Below are positions 48,701-61,403 of a stretch of 64,000 bases of DNA, in pieces. The notes beneath the pieces were generated by a model that worked only from the letters and a program-made list of their open reading frames with translations, did no database searches and was not told the DNA's origin. The DNA is from Marthasterias glacialis (lineage: Eukaryota > Echinodermata > Asteroidea > Forcipulatida > Asteriidae): contig OU452232.1 in assembly GCA_911728455.2 (NCBI GenBank), forward strand, positions 1,647,501 through 1,711,500. The letters run 5' to 3'. Position numbers and translations under genes: made by a program. Every line of letters starts with the position of its first letter. Positions within the stretch are counted from its first letter, which is position 1.

Positions 48701-51700
48701 ATTCTAATTTACAGTACACATTTACAGTGATCACCATAAACATTACGACGCTAATGTCCTTGCTCGATTACAAACACTTCTGACTGAAGTCTCCCATTAA
48801 AGGGACTGAAGTCAACTTGTTCAATTTCATTCTAACCTAACATGATGGCTGGACAAACGATAAACAAACATTCTCAACAAAGATGATACCTGAAGAGGTT
48901 TGAGTTAACAGTCAACTTAAGTGATTCCAATTTAAACTAACATGATGGCTTGACAAACGTTAACAAACATTCCCCAACGAAGATGATACCTGAAGAGGTT
49001 TGAGTTAACAGTCAACTTGTGTCATTTCAATCAAACCTAACAAGATGGCTGGATGAAGGATAAACAAACATTACCGATTAAAATGATACCTTAAGAGGTT
49101 TCCGTTAACAGTGAACTTGATGACTGGAGAAACGATGAACAAACGTTCCCAACTAAGATGCTACCTGAAGAGGTTTGAGTTAACAGCGAACTTTAGTAAT
49201 TTCAGGCTAACCTAACATGATGGCTGGACGAACGATGAACAAACATTCAAAGCTAAATGTTACATAGAGAGGTTACAGTTAACAGTGAACTTGATTAATT
49301 TCATTCTAGACTAACATGGTGGCTGGACGAACGATGGACAAACATTTCCAACTAAAACGCTACCTGAAGAGGTTTGAGTTAACAGTGAGCTTGAGTAATT
49401 TCAATCTAACCTAATAAGATGGCTGGACAAACGATGAACAAACATTCCCAACTAAGATGATACCAAAATTAATGAGGTTTGTGTTAACAGTGGACTTGTG
49501 TCATTTCATTCTAACCTAACATAATGGCCAGACAAACGATGAACAAGTATTCCCAACTCAGATGATATCAAATGAGGTTTGCGTTAACAGTGGACTTATG
49601 TAATTAAATTCTAACCTACCAACTTGGCTAGACGAACTGTGAACAAACATTCCAAACTTAAATGCTACCTGAAGAGGTTTGAGTTAACAATCAACCTGAT
49701 TAATTTCAATCTTACCTAACATGATGGCTGGACCAACAATGAACCTAACATTCCCAACTAAGAAGATAACTGAACAGGTTTGAGGTCAAAGTGAACTTGA
49801 GTTATTTCAATCTAACCTAACAAGATGTCTGGACGAATGATCATCAAATATTCCCTACTAAGATGATACCTTAAGAGGTTTGAGTTAACAGTCAACTTGT
49901 GTAATTCCAATCTAATATAACATGATGGCTGGATGAATGATAAACAAACATTCCAAACTAAAAAGTAACTTGAACAGGTTTGTGTTATCAGTCAACTTGT
50001 ATAATTCCAATCTAACCTAGCATGATGGCTGGCTGAACGATGAACAAACATTCCAAACTAAAATGATACCTGAAAAATTTCAGTGAACAGTGAACTTGTG
50101 TAATTTCCATCTAATCTCACAAGATGGCTGGACGAATGATGAAGAAACATTTACACCATGCCCTACTTCATGCTTGATGGCAGTGAGACTTCTTTTCTTA
50201 CCTTACACTTAAAAGAAACTTCAAGGTTTCTCAATTCTTTGGAACTGTGACATCTATCATTGCTGGCTGCGTTGCATCCATGTCGTGGTTATAGCTTCTC
50301 TAAAAGTTAACCCTCTACAAGCTCCTCATCTGTTTATTGTTAGTCAGTAGCTAAGTTTGATGACACTGCAGATAAACAGATGTGATAAGTACATGGTTAT
50401 CAGACAAGGTCATGGTTAAACATTCTAATTTACAGTACATATTTACAGTGATCACCATAAACAATACGACGCTAATGTCCTTGCTCGATTACAAACACTT
50501 CTGACTGAAGTCTCCAATTAAAGGGATTGAAGTCAAATTGTGTAATTTCATTCTAACCTAAAATGATGGCTGGACGAACGATCAACAAAGATTCCAAACT
50601 AACTTGATACCTGAAGAGGTTTTGTAGTTTCATTCTAACCTAGCATGATGGCTGGACGAATGATAAACAAACATTCTCAACAAAGATGATACCTGAAGAG
50701 GTTTGAGTTAACAGTCAAGTTGTGTGATTCCAATTTAACCTAACATGATAGCTTGACAAACAGTTAACAAACATTCTGGAAAAAAAATGATATCTGAAGA
50801 GGTTTGAGTTAACATTAAGCTTGTGTAATTTGATTCTAACCTAACATGATGGCTAAAGGAACGATAGACAAACATTGTAAAAAAATTATACTTGAAAAGA
50901 TTTGAGTTAACAGTGAACCTCTGTAATTCCAATCTAACATAACATGATGGCTGGACCAACGATGAGCAAACATTCCCACCTAAAATGATACCTGAAGAGG
51001 TTTGAGTTAACCGTCAACTTGTATAATTTCATTTAACTCTAACTTGATGGCTGGATGAACGATCAACAAACATTCCAAACTTAGATGTTACCTGAGAAGG
51101 TTTGAGTTAACAGTGAACTTGTGTAATTTCATTCTAACCTAACATGATGGCTGAACGAACGATCAACAAACATTCCAAACTAAGATGATACCTGCCAGTT
51201 TTTAAGTAAACAACAAACTTGCGTAATGTCAATCTAACCTAGCGTATTGGCTGAACGAACGATGAACAAACATTCCAAACTAAAATGATAACTGGAGAGG
51301 TTTGAGTTAACAGTCAACTTGTGTAATTCTAATCTAACCTAGCATGATGGCTGGACGACAATGAACAAACAATCCCATCTAAGATGATACCTGAATTTTT
51401 TTTAGTAAACAACAAACTTGCGTAATGTGAATCTAACCTAGCATGATGGCTGGACGAACGATGAACAAACATTCCCAACTAAGATGATTCATAAAGAGGG
51501 TTGAGTTAACAGTCAACTTGTGTAGTTTCAATCTAACCTAGCATGATGGCTGGATGAACGATGAACAAACATTCCAAACTAAAAAGTAACTTGAAAAGGT
51601 TTGAGTTAACAGTGAACTTGTGTAATTCCAATCTAACCTAACATGATGGCTGGACGAACGATGAACAAACATTCCAAACTAAGATAATACCTGAAAAAGT

Positions 51701-54700
51701 TTAGAGTTAACAGTCAACTTGTGTAATTTCATTTTAACCTAACATAATGGCTGGACGAAGGATCAACAAAAGATTCCCAACTAAGATGATTCCTGAAGAG
51801 GGTTGAGTTAACCGTCAACTTGAATAATTTCATTTGAACCTAACATGATGGCTGGATGAACGATCAACAAACATTCCCAACTAAAATGATACCTTAAGAG
51901 GTTTGACTTAACACTGAACTTGTGTAGTTCCATTCTAACCTAACAAAATGACTGGATGAACGATGAACAAAAATTCAAAACTAAAATGATACCTGGAGAG
52001 GTTTGAGTTAACAGTCAACTTGTGTAATTCTAATCTAACCTAACATGATGGCTGGACGACAATGAACAAACAATCCCAACTAAAATGATACCTGGAGAGG
52101 TTGAGTTCACATTCAACTTGTGTAACTTAATTTGAACCTAGCATGATGGCTGGACGAACGATCAACAAACATTCCAAACTAAGATGATATCTTAAGAGGT
52201 TTGAGTTAACAGTCAACTTGTACCATTCCAATCTAACCTAGCATGATGGCTGGATGAACGATGAACAAACATTCCCAACTAAAATGCTACCTGAAGAGGT
52301 TTGAGTTAACAGTCAACTTGTGTAATTCCAATCTAACCTAACATGATGGCTGGATGAACGATCAACAAACATTGCCAACTACAATGATACCTGGAGAGGT
52401 TTGAGTCAACAGTCAACTTGTGTAACTTCATTTGAACCTAACATAATGGCTGGACCAACGATCAACAAACATTCCAAACTTAACTTTCCATTCTAAACTA
52501 ATACTTGTGTTTTCAATATACCCTAACATGACGGCTGGAAGAAGGATTAATAAACATTCACAGCCTTCCCTATTTCATGCTTGATGGGATTGAGACTTCT
52601 TTTCTTACCTGACAATTAATAGAAACTTCAAGGCTTCTCACTTCCTTGGAACTGTGACATATGTCTTTCATGGCGGCTTTTGCATCAATGTCGCTGTTTC
52701 AGTTTCTCTAAAAGTTAACCCTCTACAAGCTTCTCAGTAGTTTACTGTTGGTCAGAAGTTACCTTTGAAGACACTGCAGATACACATTTCTATAAAGTAA
52801 ATGGTTATCAGACAAAATCATGGTTACACAACTAAGATGATACCTAACAAGGTTTGCATTAATAGTGAACTTTTAGATTGCTGGATAAACGACTAACAGA
52901 CATTCCAAACTAAAATGATACATGGAGAGGTTGGAGTTAACATTGAACTTGTGTAATTTCATTCTTACCTACATGATGACTTAACAAATGATGGACAAAC
53001 ATTCCCAATTAAAATTATACCTGAAGAAGTTTCAGTTAACAGTAAATATATGTAATTTCATTCTAACCTAACATGATGGCTGGACAAACGATAAACAATG
53101 ATTCCCAACTAAAATAATACCTGAAGAGGTTTGAAATAACAGTGAACTTGTGTAATTTCATTCTTAATGAACTTCTGTAATTTCATTCTAACCTAACATG
53201 ATGGTCGGACGACAATGAGCAAACATTCCAAGATAAGATGCTACCTGAGGAGGTTTTTGTTAACAGTTAACTTGTGTAATTTCAATCTTACTTAACAAAA
53301 TGGCTGGACAAATGATGAACAAACATTCTCAGCTTAAATGCTACCTGAAGAGGTTTGAGTTAACAGTGAATTTGAGTAATTTCAATCTAACCTAACATGA
53401 TGGCTGGACAAATGTTGGACAAACATTCCCACCTAAAATGCTACCAAAAAAGGCTGGAGTTAACAGTGAATTAGAGAAATTTTGTTGTAACCTAAAAAGA
53501 TGGCCGGACGAGCGAGAAACGAACATTTCAAACTAAAATGATACTTCAAGAGGTTTGAGTTAACAGTGAACTTGTGTAATTTCAATCAAACCTAACATGA
53601 TGGCTGGAAGAAGGATGAATAAACATCTACAGCCTTCCCTTTTTCATGCTTGATGGGATCGAGACTTCTTTTCTTACCATACACTTAATAGAAACTTCAA
53701 GGCTTCTCACTTCCTTGGAACTGTGATGTATATCTTTAATGGCAGCTTTTCATTATTGTCGTTGCTTTAGTTTCTCTAAAGTTAACCCTTTGCAAGCTTC
53801 TCATCAGTTTACTGTTGGTCAGTAGTTACCTTTGATGACACTGCAAATACTCAGATGTATCAAGTACATGGTTATCAGAGAAAATCATGGTTACACAACA
53901 AACGTGAACTTGTGTAATTTCATTCTAACCTAACAAGATGGCTGGACAAACATTCCCATTTAAAATGATACCTAAACAGGTTTTAGTTAACGGTGAACTT
54001 GTGTAATTTCATTCCAACCTAACATGATGACTTAACAATTGATGGACAAACATTCCCAATTAAAATGATACCTGAAGAGGTTTCAGTTAACAGTAAACTT
54101 TTGAAATTTCGATCTAACCTAACATGATGACTGGACGAGCGTTGAACAAACATTCCAAACTAAGATGATACCTAAAGAGGTTTGCATTCCCTACTTCATG
54201 CTTGATGGAGTGAAACTTCTTTTCTTACCTTACACTTAACAGAAACTTCAAGGAACTTTGACGGCTGCGTTGCATCCATGTCGTGGTTATAGCTTCTTTA
54301 AAAGATAACCCTCTAACAGCTTCTGATAAGTTTATTATTGGTCAGTAACTGCCTTTGGTGACACTGCAGACACACAGATGTATCTAGTATCATGGTTACA
54401 CAATCCAATTTAAAGTTCATATTAATGTTGATCACTATAAACAAAACAAGGGCAATGTCCTTCCTCGATTACAACAGTTCTGACTGAAGTCTCCCAATAA
54501 AAGGATTGAATTGTAAAGTCAAATCGTGCAATTTTACTCCAACCTAACAAGATGACTGGATGAATGGTGAACAAACATTCCCAAACAAGGTGCTACCTGA
54601 AGAGATTTCAGTTAACAGTGAATTTGTGTAATTTCCTTATAAGCTAACATGGTTCTTGGACGAATGATGAAAAAACATTTCCAACTAAAATGCTACCTGA

Positions 54701-54751
54701 AGAGGTTTCAGTTAACAGTGAATTTGTGTAATATCATTCTAAACTAACATG
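45701..54751. repeat. satellite A, right domain
   Basis: Mostly the AGTCAACTTGTG subtype, with blocks near 46993, 48453, 50153, 52563, 53631 and 54190. Segments 47780-48805 and 49470-50530 are close copies of one another. A MITE interrupts a monomer at 46082-46311. Monomers near 54750 pass into satellite B. Confidence 0.92.
46082..46311. mobile_element. TA-flanked foldback MITE, 230 bp
   Basis: It begins CACCCTAAAAACGGATTGG and ends in the inverted counterpart (CCGATCTGTTTTTAGGGTG). The arms stay complementary, with small indels, for about 80 bp each, so nearly the whole element folds back. It is flanked by TA on both sides (46080-46081 and 46312-46313), as expected of Tc1/mariner-type transposition. 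TTGGTT/AACCAA words recur throughout. It has no coding capacity, so it would need a transposase in trans. Superfamily assignment rests on the TA duplication only. Confidence 0.88.
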
Positions 54752-54983
54752 ATGAGGAACAAGGTACACAAGATGCTGAACAATGGGACAACTTTTTTTT
54801 TTGCAAAATTTCAGTGGGAGCACAACATCTGCTTCGGAACATTAAGACTACTTAAATATCCCAAGGATGGCAAGTTTCTGAAGGATTTGCAAACATGTAA
54901 CTTGGCAAAATTTGTAAGATTGGCAGAACAGCATCTTAGGAACAATTTGAGAGTTGACAAATCATAAGGTTGGATAGTATTTG

Positions 54984-55245
54984 AGAAACTTAACATTCTT
55001 AGAGTAGTTGCAATGAGTGCTGTGGACGACATGACAACATGTCAGGCATACAGTTTGAATGATTATGAAAAGTTACTGTTTAAATATACCTTGGAATGTA
55101 AAGGGTCATCCCAAAAATCTCTGTTGTCTCTCTTAACCTTATCAATGTCATGGTAAGGGCAGCAAAAAGTTTATACTCCAAAATTATCCTGGCAACCTAA
55201 TCAAAAGCAATTCAGGCATGCCTTTATGAACGAAAGGCTGGAGAG
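54984..55245. repeat. satellite B interspersed block, copy 1
   Basis: After GGTTGGATAGTATTTGAGAA the monomer pattern stops. The sequence, including GGGTCATCCC and AAATCTCTGTTGTCTC, is shared with 56018-56255. This mirrors the block-in-satellite design of family A with an unrelated sequence. Confidence 0.75.
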
Positions 55246-56017
55246 GGCACGACATTGGCCTACAAACAGTTTCAGTGTTCAAATATTTGTTAGGATGAAG
55301 AGTTCCTGAAGGACTAGACAACATGTAGTTTGGCACAGCATGTAATTTGAGAGAGGGCAAAATATCAGCTTGAGAACAATTTCAGTGTTGAATTAGCATT
55401 ATGATGGCAAGTTTCTGAAAGACCGAACAACATTTAGTTTGGCAAAATTAAATAAAAGGCTAAACATCAGCTTGGCAACAAAATCAGAAGATTGACAAGT
55501 TTTCGAAAGATTAAACAAGTAATTTTTGAAAATTTAACAAATGACACAGCAATAAGCTTGGGAATATATTCCATGTTGAAATAAAATAAGGTTGACAAGT
55601 CCTTTAAGGACTGGACACCATATTATTAGGGAAACTTTTGGTGCATGCACAATATTGGCTCGGGAACAATTTGAATGTTGAAAAATGATAAGGTTGACAT
55701 AATTCTGAAGGACTTGACATCATGTATTTTGTCAAAATGTGAGATAGGGCATAAAACCAGCTGGGGAACAAGTTGAGTGTTCAAAAACCATTAGGTTTGC
55801 AAGTTTCTGAACGACTTCACAACATGTTTTTTTTTTTGCAAAAATTTCAGTGGGAGCACAACACCGGCTTCGGTACATTCTAAGTATTGAAAAATCCCCA
55901 AAATGACAAGTTTCTGAAAGAATTGACAACATGTAATTTGGTCAAATTTGAGAGAGGGCACATTATTATTTTGGGAACAATTTGAGAGTTGACAAATGAT
56001 AAGGTTGGATAGTATTT

Positions 56018-56255
56018 GAGAAACTTTACAAAGTTAGGGTAGTTGAAATGAGCGTTAGGCGTAGGGGTTGAATGATGCTAAAGGTACCTCGGAGAGTGAT
56101 GGTTCTTGGACAGTGAGGGGTCATCCCGAAAAATCTGTGTTGTCTCCTTTCAGCTCATCAATGCCATAGTAGTTGCAGCAAAAAGTATCAACGTCATAAC
56201 CATCCTGCAAACCGAATCACAAGCAATTTGGAAATGCCGTATAAATCATTTCCAA
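56018..56255. repeat. satellite B interspersed block, copy 2
   Basis: Partner of 54984-55245, about 1030 bp downstream. It shares GGTTGGATAGTATTTGAGAA at its edge, then GGGTCATCCC and GCAGCAAAAAGT, with many substitutions, so the duplication is old. Confidence 0.75.
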
Positions 56256-57008
56256 AGTCAGCATAACATGTAGTTTGTCAAAATTGGAGAGAGGGCACAA
56301 TACCAGCTACTTAAAAATCAGTTATGTTGGCAAGTTTCTGAAAGACTGGACAACATGTACTTTGGCACAATTCAAGTGGGAGCACAACATGGGTTTCTAA
56401 ACATTTTAAGTGTTGGACAATCATAAGTTTGGCAAAACTTGAGGGAGGGCACAAGATCAGCTTAGGAACAATTTCAGTGTGGGAATATCATAAGGTTTGC
56501 AAGTTTCTAATCAACTGGACAAGTAGTTGGAAAAATTTACGAGACCGCACAACACTAGCTTATAATCAAGTTTGAGTGTTTGAGAAACATAAGGTTGGCA
56601 AGTTTCTGAAAGACTCAACAACACGATAATTTGCAAAATTATTGGAAGACTGGACAACATGTACTTTGGCAAGATTTTAGGAAGGCTTGGGAACAACTTA
56701 AAAGTTGAAGAAAAGGATGGCAAGTTTCTGAAGGACTCAACAACATGTACTTTGGCAAAATTATGGAGAGGGCACAACATCAGCTTACGAACAAGTTTGA
56801 GTGTTTGAAAAATTGTAAGGATGGCAAGTTTCTGAAGGACTGCTCAACGTACAGTTTGGCAAACAAGGATGGGGCGAAAACCCAGCTTGGAAACAAGTTT
56901 GAATGTTCAAAAAATCACAAGATTTGCAAGTTTTTGAAGAAATGGACAACATGTATTTTGCCAAACTTGAGTGGGGCCAAAACATTGGCTTCAGAACCAC
57001 TTTAATGT

Positions 57009-57608
57009 TGAACTGGTGTAATTTCAATCAAATCTAATATGATGGCTGAAAGAACAATGAAGACATCAGTTTTACAGTCAACTTATGTACTTTCAATTCA
57101 ACCTTACAAGATGGCTGGACGAACGACTTAATGAACAATGAACAAACATTCCCAATTAAAATGATACGTGAAGAGGTTTCAGTTAACACTGAACTTGTGT
57201 AATTTCATTCTAACCTAACATGATGACTTAATGAACGATGAACAAACATTCCCAATTAAAATGATACCTGAAGAGGTTTCAGTTAACAGTGAACTTGTGT
57301 AATTTCATTCTAACCTAACATGATGGCTGGACGAACGATGAACAAACATTCCAAATTAAAATGATACCTGAAAAGGTTTTAGTTAACAGTAATTTCATTC
57401 TAACCTAACATGACGGCTGAACGAACGATGAAACTAAGTTGATACCAAATGAGGTTTGCGTTAACAGTGAACTTGTGTAATTTCATTCTAACCTAACTTA
57501 ATGGCTGGACAAACGATGAACAAACATTCCCAACTAAGATGATACCAAAATTAATGAGGTTTGTGTTAACTAAAATGCTACCTGAAGAGGTTTGAGTTAA
57601 CAGTGAAC
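57009..57608. repeat. satellite A, terminal fragment
   Basis: Five to six satellite A monomers follow satellite B, some very similar to each other (57120-57330 repeats GATGACTTAATGAACGATGA wording). The last monomer is cut at GTTAACAGTGAAC, where the DIRS element begins. Confidence 0.88.
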
Positions 57609-57907
57609 TATCTAAAAATCTTAGTGATTTTCTATTTTTTTAGGAAGATACTCACAACCGATACTAACAAATGCATTTCAATGCGCATGCGCAAGCAACT
57701 CCGCTGAAGAAAAACAAAAGAGTACAGCCTCACCCCTGCGTACTGCACGCCCTAGAATCTGTATAATCCTCCTACTTTTTCCCTTTTTTTTGGGGGGGGG
57801 GAGGGAAGGTATCGGAGGTGAGTATCTTCCTAAAAGAATAGAAAATCACTAAGATTTTTAGATATTCTTTAACAGAAGATACGTCACCTCCGATACTAAC
57901 AAATGCA
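57609..57907. repeat. DIRS terminal inverted and direct repeats
   Basis: The 47-bp arm at 57609-57655 is complementary to 57818-57864 at 46 of 47 positions. In addition, CCGATACTAACAAATGCA appears as a direct repeat ending near 57675 and near 57907. Between the arms lie the 12-bp palindrome TGCGCATGCGCA (57682-57693) and a T8-G10 run (57784-57801). DIRS elements carry inverted termini and an internal complementary region used to circularise cDNA for the recombinase. This region probably combines those parts, but which repeat does what is inferred. Confidence 0.8.
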
Positions 57908-58046
57908 GAGTAGCACGGTGCAAGTAAAAGGGAGGGAAGGACGTGCAGTACTTAACCATGGACACAATGTCTTAACTAAGCCTGATTAGCAGTACAAAGG
58001 TAAACAGGAAGGTTAAGACATGCCGTTAGCTCTGCTCAACTTTCTA

Positions 58047-59528
58047 CTAAGAAGATGAGGTAGGAGCTTCTTGGTGTATCCGGGAATGTGGTTGAGTAGC
58101 TGAGTGTAACACCTGCCTCCCCATGCGGCCCTTCGACTTGATGACATCTCGCAGATAGCATGACGAGAAGGTAGACGGATTCTTCCAGCAGGCAGCCTGC
58201 ATAATCTCAGTCAAAGTCACCCCCTCTAAAAGACCTAAAGAGGTTACCATGCTCCTTGTTTGGTGTGCTTGAATTGAACGAGTCTTAGGCGTCTTCCTTT
58301 GTGCCAGTGATGCATCTGGTATTTCTACTGACTCGTTCAATTGCATCAGTGATGACTGAGAGTGAACCTGAGATGCTTCGCGCATCGTTAGCGGTTCGTC
58401 TGAAGCTAGTGGAGTGGGTCTAAGCAGGGCCTGAGATGCTTCGCGCATCATTAGTGGCTCGCTGATGTGAACCTGAGATGCTTCGCGCATCGTTAGCGGT
58501 TCGCCTGGTAAGGTTGAAACTGGTTGACCTCTGCATGGTTGGGCTGCAGGACCAGGCATAGACCCCGAAGACCGGAGAGGGGGCTCAGGAGTAGCTGCTG
58601 TATTAGCCTCCACGATCCATCGAGAGATGGTCGAGGCAGATGCTGCATGATATGGCTGAATAGTCGTGATGAAGAGCTGTTTTGTGTCACCCCGCAGACT
58701 CTTTGTACGAGCGATATAGAACTTGAGAATCCAGACTGGACACCATAGTTTATCTTCCTTAATACTGGAGAAAGATGTAAGGCTTGGGATAAAAATATCC
58801 GGAGGTGAAAAATTTGGAGATTGGTTCTTTGTCAAAAAGCCAATATGAGGAATTAGACGAACATCCCCCGGTTCCCAGCGCAAGTGACCTAGTTCGATAG
58901 AGAGTGCGTGGAGTTCGCTCCTACTGCGGGCTGTGGAGGCTGCTAACAGAAAAACTGTTTTTACTGTCAAGGTGTGGAGGACGTCGCCAAGGTCCCAAGA
59001 CGGGGCAAGCTTCTTGACTGGAGGTCTTTCTAAGAACACCTTTAAGGAGGTGTGTGATGGGTGTGTTGTTAGACACATTGGAACTGTCACCAAACCCAAA
59101 GTGGACTGTCCCAATAGCTGATCTAAAGCCACGGATAGTGGCGATCTGGAGCCCTGTGTTGAAGAGATAGACGAAGAAATCCCCAATCTCTGTTAAAGAT
59201 GTAGAGTAGGGATTGAGACCCTTCTCGTTGCACCATCGAAAGTAGTGTTGTAGACGATTGTCATAAGTTCTTCTGGTTGAAGGTCGTCTGCTCTTGGCTG
59301 CCAAGGAAGCAGCGTCCTCCGAAAAGCCAGCTGTTCAGAAGGAAGACTTGACAGCATCCAAGCACAGAGATGAAGACTGTCTGGATCTTGGGTTGTGTGA
59401 GTAGGTCTGGTCGCTTCGGTAAGATGATCGGAGGTCGGATTAGTAGGTCTAAAATTTGAGGAAACCACACCTGTCTTGGCCACAAAGGGGCAATCAGAAT
59501 GACCTTGCAACTGTCTTTGTTGATCTTT
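58047..59528 (-). pseudogene. DIRS tyrosine recombinase, frameshifted
   Basis: The C-terminal frame (58047 up to about 59030) has the catalytic signature: Arg in RSRSEL at about 58921, H-x-x-R (HQTR) at 58254-58265, and the nucleophilic Tyr in CYLRDV at about 58156. The N-terminal part is split over other frames: around 59380-59528 (with IAPLWPRQVWFP), 59310-59370, and 59040-59304 (with RRTYDNRL). At least three frameshifts therefore interrupt it. Between SRWIVEA and the HxxR motif lies an insert of about 112 residues, far longer than I expect for DIRS recombinases. It contains three copies of a 12-residue motif, EPLTMREASQVH. The enzyme would have inserted circular cDNA without target duplication. 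Confidence 0.88.
58367..58504 (-). repeat. three ~30-bp repeats inside the recombinase gene
   Basis: CTGAGATGCTTCGCGCATC with flanking similarity occurs at about 58368, 58431 and 58473. The frame is kept through all three, giving the repeated peptide noted in the recombinase. The repeats are GC-richer than the surrounding satellite. Confidence 0.85.
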
Positions 59529-59789
59529 GTTAATGTCACAAAGTGATGTATTTTATTTTAGAATTACTCATTTTCTTTTCTGTCGATGTAAATGATTACG
59601 AGTAACAATAATTCAGAATGATATGGCGTAAGGAACGCAAATTTACACACTTTCCCCGGTGTATGTGAATATTTACTAGTAACAAGAATTTAAAAGATTG
59701 TGGCCAAGGCAGCGCAGAATGACACGACATATATGTTAATGTGAAAGTTTTGTTATGGTTTATATGCCCCAAGTTTTGTATATATTTAA

Positions 59790-61403
59790 AGGTGCACACC
59801 GGCTTCGTTGGGCTATTTGGGCTACAAAATAGGCTAACATATGACTTCAAAGGTCTTTCAGGAATGGAGAAGAACGGTTCCTAAAAGAAACCATCAAATT
59901 TTGCCGTTTTCGAGCATTTTTCAAAAAACGATTTATCCGAACCAAAAAAGTGGTTCGGATAAATCACGTGATCTTCGGAGTTAGTTTTACTTCCAGCCGT
60001 ATAAAAGCAAATTACTGAACCAAATTTAAATCTTTTTTTTTACAACTATTCATGAGTATTTGACAAAAAAGACGTATGTATTCAGATTATTGATACAATT
60101 TGTAAACAATGATGAAAAATCGAACGTAATATTCGCATTCAGAGAGTCCGTGCAACCGAAGCGTGTCTTACGGCGCACACCAGCGTGGGAGCTAGCGGAA
60201 CGTAAGCCTTGGGGCATATCCCGTACAGCCGGTGCCGTGACTCGTGGGGCCAGAGAGACAAATCCCGGGGCATGAACTCCCCAGCTTGCCGGTCGGTCTA
60301 GCCGTAAGCGTGGGAGCTTGTCGGAGGGGTAGGGAGCCAAACCAACAATTACGGTTTTTTTACAAGGATTTTAGTCTGTACCCCTAGCTATTATCCCCTA
60401 ACTATTGCAACGTGTTGCCTGCGCTATGCACACGCGGGACGACGACGGGGAATCCCATAAAGCTGATCTATCTACTTCTACGATAGCTGCATAATGTCCA
60501 CTCCCCCAATCGCCACAACAAAAAACCGGTGGCGGTGGCCACGGCCGGCCAGCGAAGTCATCGCCCGAAAAACGGGAGAATGTCTTCGCTAAAGCTGCCA
60601 GGAATGGCAATCCGTTTGCAGCGAAAGCGGGAGGCTCGCTTGGCACTGTTATTGACTGTTATTGGCTAAGCCAATGTGAAAAGATGGTCCAAGATAAGGG
60701 ACACTACCATTAGTTTTTAGACTGCAGCAAGGCTGGTCACGATGAGAACATGAAGGATGTGGTCTTTGCCATAATTTTGATGGACGGGTTTGTGTCATAG
60801 AACTGTGTTGTGAATATGCCTGCGTATATTTTAATTCATGAAGACACACATTTTGACAATATTTATGGTCCATCATGTCCGTGATGTCCACATTATGCCA
60901 AGCTTATTCTCTCCCTTTCTACATTTGAACACGACCTGACAACACAGATCAGTCCTGGACCCAACTGGCATTCGTCCAAGTATTTTTTCTTCAACATAGG
61001 GCCTACTTGCGATATAATGAAGAAACGTTCTCCATTGCAAGTAAGTTCGTCCAGTTCGTCGTACACAGAATACACTGTCCGTTTATGTCTGTTTTTTATT
61101 TACACGTGAATTTGTGCTGAATGGATTTGAAGTCTGGATCTTCATGCCTCGTCATTGTAATAATTCATACATAAACAGAGCACCAGTCTACTTACAACAT
61201 TGCGCAACATTGTCACGTAAACTTGACAGTTGCAACGGCTGGAAAAGCGTATAAGCTGACCTTTGACCGTGTTTTGTTTTTTCCACGTTTTTCGTTAATT
61301 ACGTGATATTTTGATGATTTTTTTTTTAAGAACAACCATTTAAAAATTATTGTCTGTCATTCCACATCACTAAATTAGGTAAACAGTAAGCCGGTGTGTC
61401 CCT
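59790..61403. mobile_element. TTAA-flanked piggyBac-like non-autonomous element
   Basis: The ends AGGTGCACACCGGCTT and AAGCCGGTGTGTCCCT are inverted repeats matching at 14 of 16 positions. They are flanked by TTAA at 59786-59789 and 61404-61407, the hallmark target of piggyBac-type elements. The 1614-bp interior has no transposase; its small ORFs show no domain. It includes a GC-rich part (about 60130-60650) and a perfect hairpin. It inserted in the solo LTR within a TATA-like stretch (TGTATATATTTAA). Confidence 0.8.
59931..59964. repeat. perfect 13-bp stem hairpin
   Basis: ATTTATCCGAACC and GGTTCGGATAAAT pair perfectly around an 8-base loop (AAAAAAGT). It lies about 140 bp inside the left end of the TTAA element. 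Possible roles as a subterminal transposase site or a transcript terminator are speculative. Confidence 0.85.

Larger units (their letters stand above)
54752..57008. repeat. satellite B, right block
   Basis: ~95-106 bp diverged monomers share GGCAAGTTTCTGAAAGACTG, GAGAGGGCACAACATCAGCT and AACATGTACTTTGGCAAAAT, in the same orientation as at 5938-6576. Two copies of a ~240-260-bp non-monomer block interrupt them (54984-55245 and 56018-56255). Short ORFs on both strands have no domain and are repeat by-products. Confidence 0.88.

Noticed and set aside
54749..57027. Several 66-89-codon ORFs on both strands in satellite B
   Set aside because: They follow the ~100-bp monomer pattern and contain no domain; they are open stretches of a repeat.
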